64,000 nt of DNA. It comes from Sipunculus nudus. Taxonomy: Eukaryota; Annelida; Sipuncula; Golfingiida; Sipunculidae. This document shows, one piece after another, positions 35,527-48,400 of the stretch; positions within the stretch are counted from its first letter, which is position 1; each line of letters begins with the position of its first letter. The position numbers were made by a program, and so were the translations under genes. The notes beneath the pieces are model-generated. The model was not told the DNA's origin and did no database searches. It saw nothing but the letters and a program-made list of their open reading frames with translations. The stretch covers positions 70,602,453-70,666,452 of the forward strand of contig CM049311.1 of assembly GCA_026874595.1 (NCBI GenBank). The letters run 5' to 3'.

Positions 35527-37825
35527 TAGTTAAACGAACGTTTAATAAGATAAGGATACTACCAGTTGGATCAATCCTTTTCATTTTATCACTCAATGAC
35601 AACAAAGAAGTAACTGGTCTCCCAATGGACAGAGTGAGTGCTAACTGGACCACATGTGGCTACAGTTAAAATCCAATAACAGAGACGGGTAATATGATTA
35701 TGATGATATATATTTTTTTATATGGGATATGACTGTGGTATTTTGTAGGTTGCCAAATGTTCCTCTTTAATCTAAACACAGAGAATATGTATTTTAAGTC
35801 CTGTAAAACCATCTGACCTTTTATGAATAAGAACAGACACCGTGGTTCATCTTGTAATGCCATTTTCTTCAGGCAGCAAATTAGTCTTTGGCATATATAT
35901 GCCATGACACAGTAGACCAGACACACTCTGAAGTCAGGATTCTTCCACATATAGGCAAGTTTGTGGCCTGCATTGGAGCTGGCTTCCCTGATGAGGTTGA
36001 AGAAATATGTTTTTACAAACCATATTTTTAAAATCTTCAATATCTCCAGATTTTTTTTTTCAAACATAGAAATAATTCAAATCTCAAAGTGTTTGACTGA
36101 CATTTATTTTTTTTCTGTCTTGCAGTGAGCTACAAATCAAAATACTCCTATGAAACTTTGTTGAATGATTGATCCCACTGGGCAGGCAGGGAAAATTAAT
36201 TAATTTTGGGGTTGATCCTGCACTGGATGCAAATCTAAAACAAATTTTCTTTTTGACAATTCTACTCTTAAGTAGTCCTCCTTTCCTTATCTTCTACAAT
36301 GTGCAGGTCTGATAAACTATTAATGAAATAAATCAAGTAGAACCATGTCCATCAACAGCTGTCATCTCTGACTGTTGTACTTCATTGGAGAATAATATTT
36401 AGAGTATTTTTCTTTAAATAAGGAGGGCATAAAGGTACAGTCTCCTTGTGGAAATGTGCTCAAGTGAATGCTCCATATGTTTTTCATCAAAGATATTTAA
36501 ATGGCCTGCAGGTGTCACTGTCTACTGAGTTGGGATGAAGGAAACAATATGATTAAATATTATTACATTCTTATTATCCTTCAGAATTCAGTTTACATGC
36601 ATATGTTCAGAAAAATAAAAAAGAAATCAACCTTTAATGTACATTTTTAGGTCATATGTTATGATTTCACTATCTTGCCTTCAAGATCTGTTGGGACCTT
36701 AAGCTAAAAAAATCTTGGCCTGTAATTAATCTATGCCCTACCCTGGCCCTAGCCTTGTGATTAAGAAATTGTGAATGTTTTAAAATTTATCCATATATAC
36801 CAAAGCTGGCAAGGCACTGAATCATTCATTACAGAGTCTTACTCTGTCACCAAAGGTCTTCTAACTCAGAAACTATGCATTCCCATAAGCGTGCTTTACA
36901 TGACATTCACCTTTGCTCCATATGTACTTATAGAGAAAACATACCTGATTATTTTGTTTTCTTATTTGTAGTTTTCTGCAGTTTTTTCTTTTCTTTTGTT
37001 TTTGCCACAATCAGGGATTGTGTGAATTTTTGGACACATACAACCGGAGAATCAATGGTGTTCTCCTGACAGAATATCATTGGTTGATATCATGCAATCG
37101 TTTCATCTGGTGCCGCCTGATTAGTCTGGTCTGCCATCAGAACATTGCTTACCTGGTGCTTACATCTATTAAAAACAGTGCTTACGTCTATTAAAAACTA
37201 CAAGGCAGCTTGGACAGCCATTGTTTAGACAGACAGACAAACAATTCACACAGCTATAACAGGGGTATAAACAGCTGTCTACAGCAAGCTTTTACTAACA
37301 GCTGCCGTCGTAATGCTTTCCCCATGGAGCAACAGTATGTATAGTTGTAGGTTAACAACCTGACTTGGACAAAGGTTACAAATGCAGGTGTCTTTCACTG
37401 TTAACATCACTGGGTTTGTCCATAGCTTCAACTCTGTCAAAGCAACATCACCAGACATACATTTTCTAACATATGACCATATTTTTCCTTCAACCAAAAC
37501 AGAACATTATATTTTCTAGCTGATACTTCCATCACCATGTTTCTAATCTTCCATACACTAAAACAGGACATGCTCTCTGAAACCTGCCAAATGTTACTGC
37601 CCATGTGCTAAGTGGTAAAACAGGATATGTTTTCTGAAACCAAATCATGTCTGATGTGTTTGTATTAACGGACACTTGTTTACTGAAATATGATCATGGC
37701 TCATTTCCTTAAACACAACAATATTTTCAAATACCAAATAAAACTAGAATTTCTACGCTTTTTCAAAGTCTTAATTAATCCTACTTTTCACTTGATCTCA
37801 TATTTGTACACTTGCAGTGCATTTG
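35527..37825. other. Stretch with one weak minus-strand exon candidate
   Basis: The longest open frame of the window (133 codons, 35666-36067, minus) lies here. Within it, 35818-35987 is bounded by an acceptor-like TTCTTCAACCTCATCAG and a donor AAAG|GTCAG on the minus strand. Its G+C is somewhat above that of its surroundings, and it reads as 56 codons including KLAYMWKNPDFRVC. One frame of this length is not surprising by chance, so it is not called as a gene. A short GTGCTTAC.TCTATTAAAAAC duplication lies at 37150-37195. Confidence 0.3.
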
Positions 37826-37826
37826 A

Positions 37827-38848
37827 AAACTAGAATATCAGCAGAAGCTGACAAAAGCCCTCAGCAAAAAGAACACAGGTGGTAACAGTAACAAGTACTA
37901 AATATCTGTTCTCACATGGATGTATATCGATACATGTCTCAGTTATAAATTTGAAATGTACCATAATTCATAACAATCCACCAAATGCTTCCTGAAAAAT
38001 AAGCTTCTAAGTTTTATTCTATTATAAGCTCTGTGACCTTGAAAAGTAGGTCAATGTCACCCATCTTTGAACTTGACAGAGATTTTGTCGATATACATCT
38101 TCACCAAAGAAATAAAATTCCTATTGTGAATCCTTATAGAGATATCCCGCTCACAAGGCCAAAGTTTAAAAATCCAAGAAAAATTCATTAAAAATCAGAA
38201 ATTGTAGGTGGCGCCACCAAACTTGTGCAGCAGTCACAGACCATCAGTCCCTATGACCATAGTAAGTATTGTGAAAATCCACCCAATGGTTCCTGAGAAA
38301 TAAGCTTCTAAATGTTTTTTCTATAATCAGCTCTAAAACGTAGAAAAATAGGTAAAGGTCACCCATCTTTGAACTTGACCGAGATTTTGTCAATACACAT
38401 CTTCACCGAAAAAATAAAATTCCTACGGTGAATCCTTTTAGAGATAGCCCGCTCACAAGCCCAAAGTTGAAAAATCATAGAAAAATTCATTAAAAATCAG
38501 AAATTGTAGGTGGCGCCACTAAACTTGTGTAGCAGGTACAGACTATCAGTCCCAATAATCATAATAGTTTTGTGAAAATCCACCAAATGGTTCCTTAGTA
38601 ATAAGCATCTAAGTGTTTTTTTCTATAATCAGCTCTAAAATGTAGCAAAATAGGTCAAAGTCACCCATCTTCGAACTTGACCAAGATTTTGTCGATATAC
38701 ATCTTTACCGAGGAAATAAATTTCTGACGGTGAATCCTTTTCAAGATATCCCGCTCATAAGGTGAAAGTTAACAGACGCCGGACGGACGGACGGACAGCT
38801 TGGGTGATGACAATAGCCCATCAGCCTAAGGGGCTGAGGGCTAAAAAA
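37827..38848 (+). mobile_element. Tandem-core element family C, apparently complete
   Basis: The 5' end AAACTAGAAT (from 37827) is followed by a hairpin TCAGC-AGAA-GCTGA (37838-37851) and the subterminal motif AGCCCTCAGC (37856-37865). The core has nearly three units of about 301 bp (AAGCTTCTAA at 38001 and 38302, a variant at 38603; AGGTGGCGCCAC at 38206 and 38508). A CGGACGGACGGACGGAC run (38780-38796) comes next. The 3' hairpin TAGCCCATCAGCC / GGCTGAGGGCTA (38814-38843) ends in GCTGAGGGCT, the exact inverse of the 5' motif. It encodes no protein. The plan is that of families A, B and D with unrelated sequence. Confidence 0.8.
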
Positions 38849-39540
38849 GTTTGAATATTCTTAAAAATAATATATAATTCATGAACCTCTACATATTTAT
38901 ACTCCCAAATGTCAAGATAAACAGGAATGGCATAAAAATAAATATGTTTTGCCAGTTTTTTTGTAGGTGATTGGAACTCAAGTGCTATTAATGAACCTGT
39001 CATAATATATGAAAAGGCCTTAAAATACCAGACAAATGATATGTATGGTAAATACAATTGAAAGCTTCATCATAACCAAACTGCATTGTTTAATAAAGCA
39101 AAACCTAGTTCACCTAAACATCTCATAGAAAACAAATCTTTGCACTTATTTTATTTAGTATCTATAGGTTATATACAAATTAATTCTGACCATTTATGCA
39201 GTAAGTGAATTGTAGCTAGAGCATACATTTAAGCTGATACTGAGAAAAATTATTGTTGTCTTCCAGATTCAGGCCTTGATTCATTAAAAGCACAGAAACA
39301 TTAATTCCCTGTAGAAAGTTAATAGTAAAATAATAAACATTATAAAAATTAAAGTCCTTTTAATTCTAAAACATATAGAAATAATACATATCAAGCAACA
39401 GCCAAATCTTCTAGCTAACAATATTATGTAATACATTATATTGCCAAATACTTCTCTCCTATGATGTAAATTAATTCTGGTTTACCTGAATATCTGAAAT
39501 TAATATATTAGTGCATCGAACATTTCTATAAATTGAACCT

Positions 39541-41070
39541 AAACTAGATGTGTCGGAACGAAACGAATGCCCCCGCCTGGGGCAAATTAGAAACATTTGT
39601 AAAATTTAAAAAATTTTTTAAGTTCAGGAGGTGTCGTATGGTTAAAAGTAGGTCAACAAGGGCAAAATGCAAACTCAATCTGTAACGGGTCATTATCAAG
39701 CAACACACCAAAAATCATGCCAGTATATGCAGGCATTGTGAAAAAAAGTCCATACATGTGCATTTTCCATAAAAATTTCTGTCTTTCATGAAGTTTTCTA
39801 TGTTTAGGAGCCGTAAAACAATCAAAAGTAGGTCAACCGGGACGAAACCCGAACTCGATCTGTAACTGTCATTATCTGCCCAAACATAAAAAATCAGGGT
39901 GGTATCAGCAGGCATTGAGGAAAAAAGTCAGTACATATGCATTTGTTATGAAAATTTCTATTTTTCATGAAACTTTCTATGTTCAGGAGCAGTCAAATGG
40001 TCAAAAGTAGGTCAACTGGGACAAAACAAGAACTCGATCTGTAACTGGTCATTATCTGCCTACACACCAAAAATCAGGCCCGTATCTGCAGGCACTACGA
40101 AATAAAGTCCATACATGTGCACTTTTTATGAAATTTTCTATGTTAGAGCACCGTCAAATGGTCAAAAGTAGGTCAACTGGGACAAAACGTGAACTCAATC
40201 TGTAACTGGTCATTATCTGCCCACACACCAACAATCAGGCCAATATCTGCAGGTATTGCGAAGAAAAGTCTGTACAAGTGTATTTGTCATGAAAATTTAT
40301 ATTTTACATGAAATTTTCTATGTTCAGGAGCTGTAAAACAGTCAAAAGTAGGTCAACTGGGACGAAACGCGAACTCGATCTGTAACTGGTCAATATCTGC
40401 CCACACACCAAAAATCAGGCGAATATCTGCAGGCAATGCGAAAAAAAGTCCGTACATGTGTATTTGTCATGAAATTTCATATTTTTCATGAAATTTTCTA
40501 TGTTCAGGAGCAGTAAAACAGTTAAAAGTAGGTCAACCAGGACGAAACGCGAACTTGATCTGTAACTGGTCTATATCTGCCCACACACCAAAAATCAGGC
40601 CAATATCTGCAGGCATTATGAAAAAAAGTCCGTACATGTGTATTTTTCATGAAATATTCTAAGTTAAGGAGGCCTAAAACGGCCGTAAAATAGTCAAAAG
40701 TAGGTCAACTGGGAAGAAACTTGAACTCGATCTGTAACTGGTCAATATCTGCCCACACACCAAAAATCAGGCCAATATCTGCAGGCATTGCGAAAAAAAT
40801 TCGGTACATGTGTACTTGTCATGAAATTTCATACTTTTCATGAAATTTTCTCTGTTCAGGAGCAGTAAAACGGTCAAAAGTAGGTCAACCGGGACAAAAC
40901 GCGGACTCGATCTGTAACTGGTCTATATCTGCCCACACACCAAAAATCAGGCCAATATCTGCAGGCATTGCGAAAAAAAAGTCCGTACAACTGTTTAATT
41001 TCGGAATGATGGAAGGACGGACATGGGTAAAACTATATGCCCCAACCACTTTGTGGCGGGGGCATAAAAA
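39541..41070 (+). mobile_element. Tandem-core element family D, apparently complete
   Basis: The 5' end AAACTAGATG (from 39541) is followed by a weak hairpin (GTCGGAACGAAAC) and the subterminal motif ATGCCCCCGCC (39567-39577), itself foldable as TGCCCC/GGGGCA. The core is eight units of mostly 180 bp: AAAAGTAGGTCAAC recurs near 39644, 39824, 40003, 40164, 40344, 40524, 40696 and 40876. A GGAAGGACGGAC stretch follows. The 3' hairpin TATGCCCC...GGGGGCATA (41036-41066) has as its final arm GGCGGGGGCAT (41055-41065), the exact inverse of the 5' motif. No coding potential was seen. Unlike families A-C, its core lacks the GGTGGCGCCACC palindrome. Confidence 0.85.
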
Positions 41071-44000
41071 GTAGTGAGCCAGGCTTTATGTACATATAAT
41101 GATAAATATAGTACTGAAATCAACTTAGGCTATCAGGGTGTACATGTTAGGTAACAGAATAAAGACTCTCAGCTTATTTTAATAACTCACACTACAGTAT
41201 ATAACATGAAAACTGGGTCTGCTGTAAAAGCATTCACAAGAATTTATATTGCCTTATGCTTATATGGGGCACCCAGTTAACCTTTATATTAGCCTATTCA
41301 TAGGGGCCATTCATATCTGCTGGCTCAGGCAACATTGTCTGTGGTGATGTATCAGACTGGTTGAAAATGATCGGCAACGTGTAATTATGGCAGCAAGACT
41401 GAATGCATCAGGAAATATATATGTCTGCCACAGTCTTCCTTATTCTGTCTAGAGAATGACTTATCCTCATGGCAACCATTCTGTACTTGTACAGCTCAGG
41501 TTTTCATGCTTTCAAGGTTTCCATGAAATGTTTTGGAGACTTGCTAAATTTAGCAAGTGACCCATGGGCAATGATGCTCAGCTGAAAGTGACAGAGCTAT
41601 TATTAAACATTTGTTTTTTTTAAATACTGAATGGGTTTTTGGATCAGTCCATGGCCTTATTGTAGCAATGACTAATTAATGATGTTCTTCAACATGTAAT
41701 AATATGTTATTATCAAAACTTATTGGTTTCAGGTTTCACATGTTATGGGCTATGAATATTCTTGAGCTCAAAACAACATAAGAGAATATCTTGCAAGATA
41801 CTGAGATCCCATGATTTTGGCTTTTAAAATCTTAAATGGGGTCTGAACCAAGCAATTTAATTCCACCCCAAAGTCATGCAAACATGGTTGGACAGTCACT
41901 ACAGCTCAGATCACTAAGCTTAGCATATAAAGAAACTGGCCACAAATATTCTTATAATTTTTTACAAAATAAATGAACTTATAACAAAAATAAAATTCAA
42001 TTGTTAAAAAGATTAAAGGGACTGCAAAGAATATTTCACAAAATTTTATAGATTTGAAAGAAGGGACTGTCACTGTTACCTATAAAAAGTTTCATGTAAT
42101 AAAAATAAAGAGAAAAATATATTTTCTGACTAGTATATATAAATTAATACAGAATTCTGGTTCATGAAAACACAGACTCTATGCCACAGTCAACCATCTG
42201 GAAAAAGAAACATTTTTGTGGAAAGCTAATATGCATTAAATTTCAATTTGAAACCTGGGAACCTATTTTCATCTAAGTACCTATATTGAAAATTTAAAGC
42301 TCATTATGCAAAATTTAAGCCAATTAATAAACAGAGCATTTTCTTCAACTTTATGCACCAGGAACTAACAAACAGATTGATCCTGTTTGGGTTCTCCCTT
42401 ACTGGCCATTAATTTATTAGTGAGGATAACTGGTTGCCATGCCACAGGCTGGAAAGCTTAACCAGATGTTATCAATCACAGTTACCTAACACAAATGAGT
42501 TGACAGAGAGTAGCCATCAGCCAAAGTTCAAAATATATATATACACACACTGACCACCCTGCATCTCTTCACTCATCCCAATATCAGGAGCTAGAGTCAT
42601 GAATTTTCATCAATACACCTCTTTTATACACATGCCAGCCAAAGTATGAATCTCACAGGCAAACAACCAATCAAAAAATACTTTCCCTAGAGAGCTATTT
42701 TACTTACGGCAAAATAATGACTAATGAAAAGAAACTACAATCACCTGAAAAAAGGATGTCTAGATCGGGAGATTGACTTTTAGGGCCCCGGCAAACAAAA
42801 TATGTAAAAATTAACTTGTTCTTCACCATTTATTTTAGTTTTTTAATGTTGAACAAATACAAATGTGAACATATAGCTTGTTTCATTTTTTCTTTTCACC
42901 AAGATGCAGGTGACATGCTCTTTATATGATCACCTAATTAATTAATATTCATGTATTTAAAATGTCACAGTTATCTCATTTTAATAAACTTAGTATGACA
43001 ACTATTTTCATGGCATAATTTTGTTTCTGCCAATAAAATTAACGATAAATCTGATAATTTGACTAATCATGAACTATAATAGCTATGTTTCAACTTGCAA
43101 GGATACAGATTCAATATAAGCTCGATCCACACAAATATCTAAGAAAGACTGTGTCTATTTGTAGCGGTAGGTGCTACACCTATATACATGTACAACATGC
43201 ATCTGTGACCACAAATGTATATTAACAAAACACAACACCATTTAATGGAAACTGTGCTTTGGATTGCAAGACGCTTCTGGGCAAAGCAGTTGGAGTGCAT
43301 GCCTGACACAAAATCTGTCTTTCTGCAAGGATAAGCAGTTGGTTTGATTCAAGTTGCATGGGTGCACCTGACCGGTCTGTAGTTAAGCCTGATTGATGGG
43401 TAGGACTTTCAAATAGGGCACAGAAGTATAAATAAAATACCAGGAAGAGATCAGCCTTTTCCTGAAACTTAAGTCCAAATGCCTTTGGAAATGTCAGCAC
43501 ATATACCCAACACTGCTGTGTAACATATACCACATGTTTGTATACTAGTGCTGCAGTTTTTACCTCTGTTTCACCTTTATAGGGGAGTATTAATATCTCA
43601 TGGCAGGCTGTCTAGACCAGGTTGAGAGCACTGACATGGGGACACATTCCAGAATACACAAGAAGACAAATGCTGTCATGACATTTACTCATGAAAGAAA
43701 CAATAAATAATTCCCCTTAGTTTCATATTCTCCTTCAGTCATCCATATGTATTAGAACAGCCAACAAACTGGACACGGTGCTGGACCACATCTCTTATGC
43801 AGAATAGCAGACTTTTGTTATTCTGTGCATATTGTTCACTGAAAGTTTTAAATCCACTGTCTGTCTTTTGGTGATTCAAGTCAAAAGATCTTTCTCTCAG
43901 CCAATGTGCTATGGTTGTTGAAACTTAGTTTCTGATGGGGATGCACTGATTACCTGCTAAATCAATGTACAGCAAAATAGAGGCCATGGTTCCATATATA

Positions 44001-44290
44001 ATCAAACTAAGAAAAACATAAATTTCTTATCATATTGCATTCAAATTTTTCAGAAGTTTTGGCTGCATATCTTGCTTCAACACAAATTTTGTACTCTTTA
44101 TTCTTTTTTTTTCATTTTCAGTGAGGAAATTTAATTTTGCTAACACTTACTGGTAAACATATATTTTCAGTTTTATGATCCTATGGCACTTTGGCCCTGG
44201 TTATTTTTACAGTAGAACACAGGCTGTCCCTTGAGATTTACCCTTTTTTCAAATGTTAAGGAAATTGTTAAAACAACAAAAATTTTTTTA
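41071..44290. other. Stretch without supported gene
   Basis: A+T-rich DNA. It holds a perfect 20-bp palindrome at 41539-41558. At 43281-43350, possible A- and B-box-like words (GCAAAGCAGTTGG, GGTTTGATTC) are too widely spaced (60 nt) for a normal tRNA head. Confidence 0.35.
41539..41558. repeat. Perfect 20-bp palindrome
   Basis: ACTTGCTAAA is followed directly by its reverse complement TTTAGCAAGT. No second copy of this palindrome was noticed in the window. Confidence 0.9.
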
Positions 44291-44932
44291 ATGGACCTCC
44301 ATGGGTGTAACCTTAGAAGATTCTAGGCGTAGCATATACAATTTAGCAGATCCATCTGACTGTCTACTCAAAATCATGTTTTCAGGCTGTAGTTTGCATT
44401 ATAAAGGTCACCATGACCTAATTAAAGGTTTTTATGGAGATCGGCCCAGGACCTCCCTTGATGTATAGTTAGAAGTTTCTAGGTCTAACGGTTACAATTT
44501 TTGCCCTATTAATGGACTAGCTGCTTCATCTGAAGGTCCCTACAATAGTGAAAAAATTGTGTTAAAATTAGAAAAAAAACAGGTGGTGCCATCAATCTTC
44601 AGGAAATGATGAAACTCACTTGATAAAAAATATATGTAAAGAAGCAAAGCATTCAATGCATTAGTAATTCAGTATTTGGAGCTTTTGTATCATTTTTTAT
44701 TACTCTAGGGGGAGGGGGTACTTAAGTAATTACCTTGCCCCAAAGCTCAGCAGATTTAGGTCACAGTCACAGTGATTTCAGTTTCCAAGGGGATCTGTTA
44801 TGGAACTCTATGGGTGGTCAGTTTTGTTGTGCCCTGCTAAGGGAAAGACAGCTAAACAGACAATCAGATGGATGGACAAAGAGTGATTGCTAGAGCTCAG
44901 ATGACTTTCAGTCAGCTGGGCTAAAAATGTGA
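44291..44932 (+). mobile_element. Family F element, 5' end not identified
   Basis: It shares AGGTCACCATGACCTAATT, CCCAGGACCTCCCTTGATGT and GTTTCTAGGTCTAA.GGTTA with the 156-bp array at 5.7-6.3 kb. A palindrome-like AGGTGGTGCCATC lies at 44581. Next come TGGATGGAC and a 3' hairpin AGCTCAGATGACT-TTC-AGTCAGCTGGGCT (44894-44922, about 10 of 13 pairs), then AAAAAT. This end matches the tail at 6307-6335. A 5' ACTAGA end was not found. Confidence 0.6.
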
Positions 44933-45054
44933 GTGTCATGTGAGTGTCTCTCCCAAAACTGTGTTACATTCACTGTCAATCATCTATGTATCACATGACT
45001 GTGTGACAGATCAAGTTTTGATATCAAAAGAGAAAAAGGGGAGGAAAGGTATAT

Positions 45055-45480
45055 GAAATTGTCTGCATGTCAGTGTGACCTGAGATCAGCAGCATCAAGA
45101 TAAAGATCACAGGAAGAGGAAGGACCGTTACCGTAGAAACTCAAGGAGAGGAAAAGATGCAGAGGTGACAAGCTGGAGCAAGAACTGAGAAGATGGCTCA
45201 CAAAAGACACCTGCAGGAAAACCTCAATGGAGAAGAGAACACCGTCGGTGCAAAAGGAAGAGATGGCCTCTTCGAAATGACACTGGCAGGAACGCTGCAC
45301 TGGAGAGACAACTGTCGGTGTTGACAAGGCATCACCTGCCACACGGATGAACCTATGGAATCAATACTCACTCCCACAAAGGTGGGTTGCCACTTGTGTT
45401 TGGGCAACCACAGCGCGCGGGAGACCACAGATCTCTGCTGAAGGTAACAGTGCCAGCTCAAGTAGGAGTTCCATGGTTAT
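45055..45480 (+). other. G+C-balanced islet, possible exon or noncoding transcript
   Basis: About 420 bp with roughly half G+C stands out in A+T-rich surroundings and is not a recognisable repeat. On the plus strand, an ATG at 45193 in a good context (AAGATGG) opens 43 codons ending at 45324. A donor-like GCTGAAG|GTAACAG lies at about 45436. On the minus strand two overlapping frames of about 90 codons exist. It could be a first exon or UTR, a noncoding RNA, or decayed foreign sequence. I cannot decide between these from sequence alone. Confidence 0.35.
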
Positions 45481-48400
45481 TGAGTTCTGCTGATGTTGCA
45501 GCATTGACAACCGACTAACAAGTTTATATTGGTCATTATGGTCAAATATAACCCTGTCACTTGTGTGGGAATTATATTTGCTTCATGGACTGAATGTTTC
45601 ACTTGTTCATTTTAGGTAAGTTTTAATTGTTTTTAAACTTTTTCTGTCATAAATGTGGTCAGTGCCAGGTTATTTTTATATTTTCATTGAGGCAATTCCA
45701 ATTATTTTCTCAATACATCAAGTCTCCCCACTGGTTCTTGGTTTTGATATTTTTGGTTCAAAAATATTTTTCCCTAGCCAAATAATATTAAGACAATAAA
45801 TGTTATTCTGACCAAAATGTACTCTATTTTGATTCTTTGATTTTGTTTGATTCTTTGTTTTACATGTAATATCATCTTGTTTTTAATCAAGGGTCAGGTC
45901 TAAGTTTAAATACAACTACCTGCAAATTCCAAAATGCATATATCTGCATATGAATAGATGCTCTGAAAAACAAACCTTATAATCTTAATGATTAAAATTA
46001 AGTTTTTTCTCAGTAAATCTAGCAATTGGAATAAAAGTTCATTTGTCTTGCATATGTGAGCATGCAACTAATATTAGTGAAAAAAAGAAATTATTACACA
46101 TTATTAATTTTTGGAGTCCTTCTTTGACTAAACAGAATTTATAATAACATTTCTTCAAAGAAGCAATGGTAGACAGACTATGAAAGCAATATCAGGCAAC
46201 AAAACCTAGACTGTCATCTCAGGAACAGTTGCACAGGTGTCTGGCACTGCCTGGTGCTGGGATACCTCTTTTGGAATTGAATACCCAGGAAAATCCATTA
46301 TGTTGTCCAACAAGAAGACGTTTACAGGTCCCATTGTTAGAAATATTGATATTCTATCAACAGCTGTAAATTTACCTATTAGACATTCCCTTGGATATAC
46401 ATGACATTGTCAATTAATATCTGAAATGTTGTTCATCAGGACATATATATGGTACATGCTGGCATCTGAGTGTATTATTTTAGTACAGTTGAACTCTGTA
46501 TGAGGATCATCACCTTAACAAAACCACCCTGTTATTATATATGGCCAATTCTGGGATCCTTGAAGAGCAGTTTATTACCTTATACTCAGGGATCATATCA
46601 GAAACGAATAATGCTTGACTACTATGGTCCTCTATATTCTGGCAAAATACTATGACTACCTCAGAGAAGTAACAACTCCATCATAAAGCCCCTCTTTTTG
46701 AAGACAGGAATGATTTTGAGAAGGCTTGTGCATTTAGAGGTAGGCTGAAAGAGGTCTCATCACAATGTTTTAGTGTATGTGTATACGAGAAAGAAGATAC
46801 TTGTATGTGTCACCTACATTATATATGAGTCCAATAGATGTTGTCACTAAAACCAGTGTCATGATATTTCAGGTAAGAATATATGTTACATGACATACTA
46901 GCATTGATTTCTTCATAATATGGTTTCACCGTCTGACATATCAGGAATGCAAACAATGGACACGTACTCGTGTATACACCATGCTGACTGTTCCTCATAT
47001 CTTAATGTGAAGTATATAAATTCACTTCTATTCATGACGTGATCATTTCTATCAATTTCTGTCTAATTTATATATCCTGTTTCATACATCATAACAGTTA
47101 CCAAATGTCAACCTTATTTTCAAGCCATGTTGAAATAAGTTCTCTATTTTGATGACCAGCGTTATAATGATTAGTATATAAAACATAAACTGATAAATAT
47201 GTCCTTAAATTGTTAAACACAGCACCAGTATACCAAAAATTCTGACATGTGACCTGTGACATGCAAAATGGCAGCCACAGCTATGAGGGGTTTTTAGGAA
47301 ATGGAAGGAATAAGCCTGTCAGGGTTCAATGTAAGGGTGTGGGGATACAACATGGAAGTACCAAAAGAGTTTGGTGAAAACTTTGGTGGAATAATGCTTT
47401 TTTGGACCACACCCAAATCTTCAAATTATAGTAGGTTAACATGTGTCAGAACATCATCAAATATTAAGTTAATGTCAATAAAAAATTGTTTCAGAAATGC
47501 AACCATGGGTATTAAATCAAAACACTGTGGCAATGGTGTAATGAATTACAAGTGGAAGAGAATCACTGTCACCCTTTGTATACTCTGAGACCTATTTTAG
47601 ACTTACCTCAATTGCCATAGTGTCATGTCATGCATGTGAACAGACACAGGTGAGACTTTACAAGTGAGTGAGGGTATTTCCGGCTTTTTATTTGATCTTA
47701 GTAGGAGGAAAAGTTCATTGGTCTGTGGCAGCCCTGCTGGGGCCATAAAAATGCTGAAATAATGCCAGGCAGGTAGTGGTTACATCAGGGATTCATGAGA
47801 CAGCACTGTTCACTACCCAGCTAGAGAGTCTGGGATTCTTCCCTCGTGTGGGAGCACTCTCACACATAGTCGTCCTTTGATTTGTACCGTAAGGAGCCAT
47901 GAGGAATGTTTAGACATCAAGTATCACCAAAGCATCTGGCATATTCCTGTCCTGATTCCCAATAAATACAGCAGCATTTCATTTAAAAATATATCACATA
48001 AGCCACCATACCAAGACACGGCTCCTGTTTTAATGATTATGGGAACATGAATGTCTTCCGTTTTAAAGATTTTTAGGTAAAGCGTCCATGTCTATTTTGA
48101 TGAAGCAGGAACAATTAATATAAGAGACCTGTTTTCATGATCCAGAAACACAACCTTGTTTCAGGCAGAGAAAGTACTCCTGCTTAGAGACATACATAAC
48201 AGTAACGCTAACTGCTGATCAACTTTCATAGAACCAACCCTATGACCAGAAAAAATGCTTCTAAAATTTATACTGTGATAGGCATCAGCAATGCGTGATC
48301 TACTTTCCCCCTGGGCCTCTCAGCCCCCTTATGCTGTTTTTGGACAGTGCAATTTCTTGCAAGCAGGAATCACTGTCTCCCATGCCAGAAATGCGTCTTT

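Noticed and set aside
43281-43350. tRNA-like A and B boxes
   Set aside because: The spacing of about 60 nt and poor matches do not fit a tRNA or SINE head.
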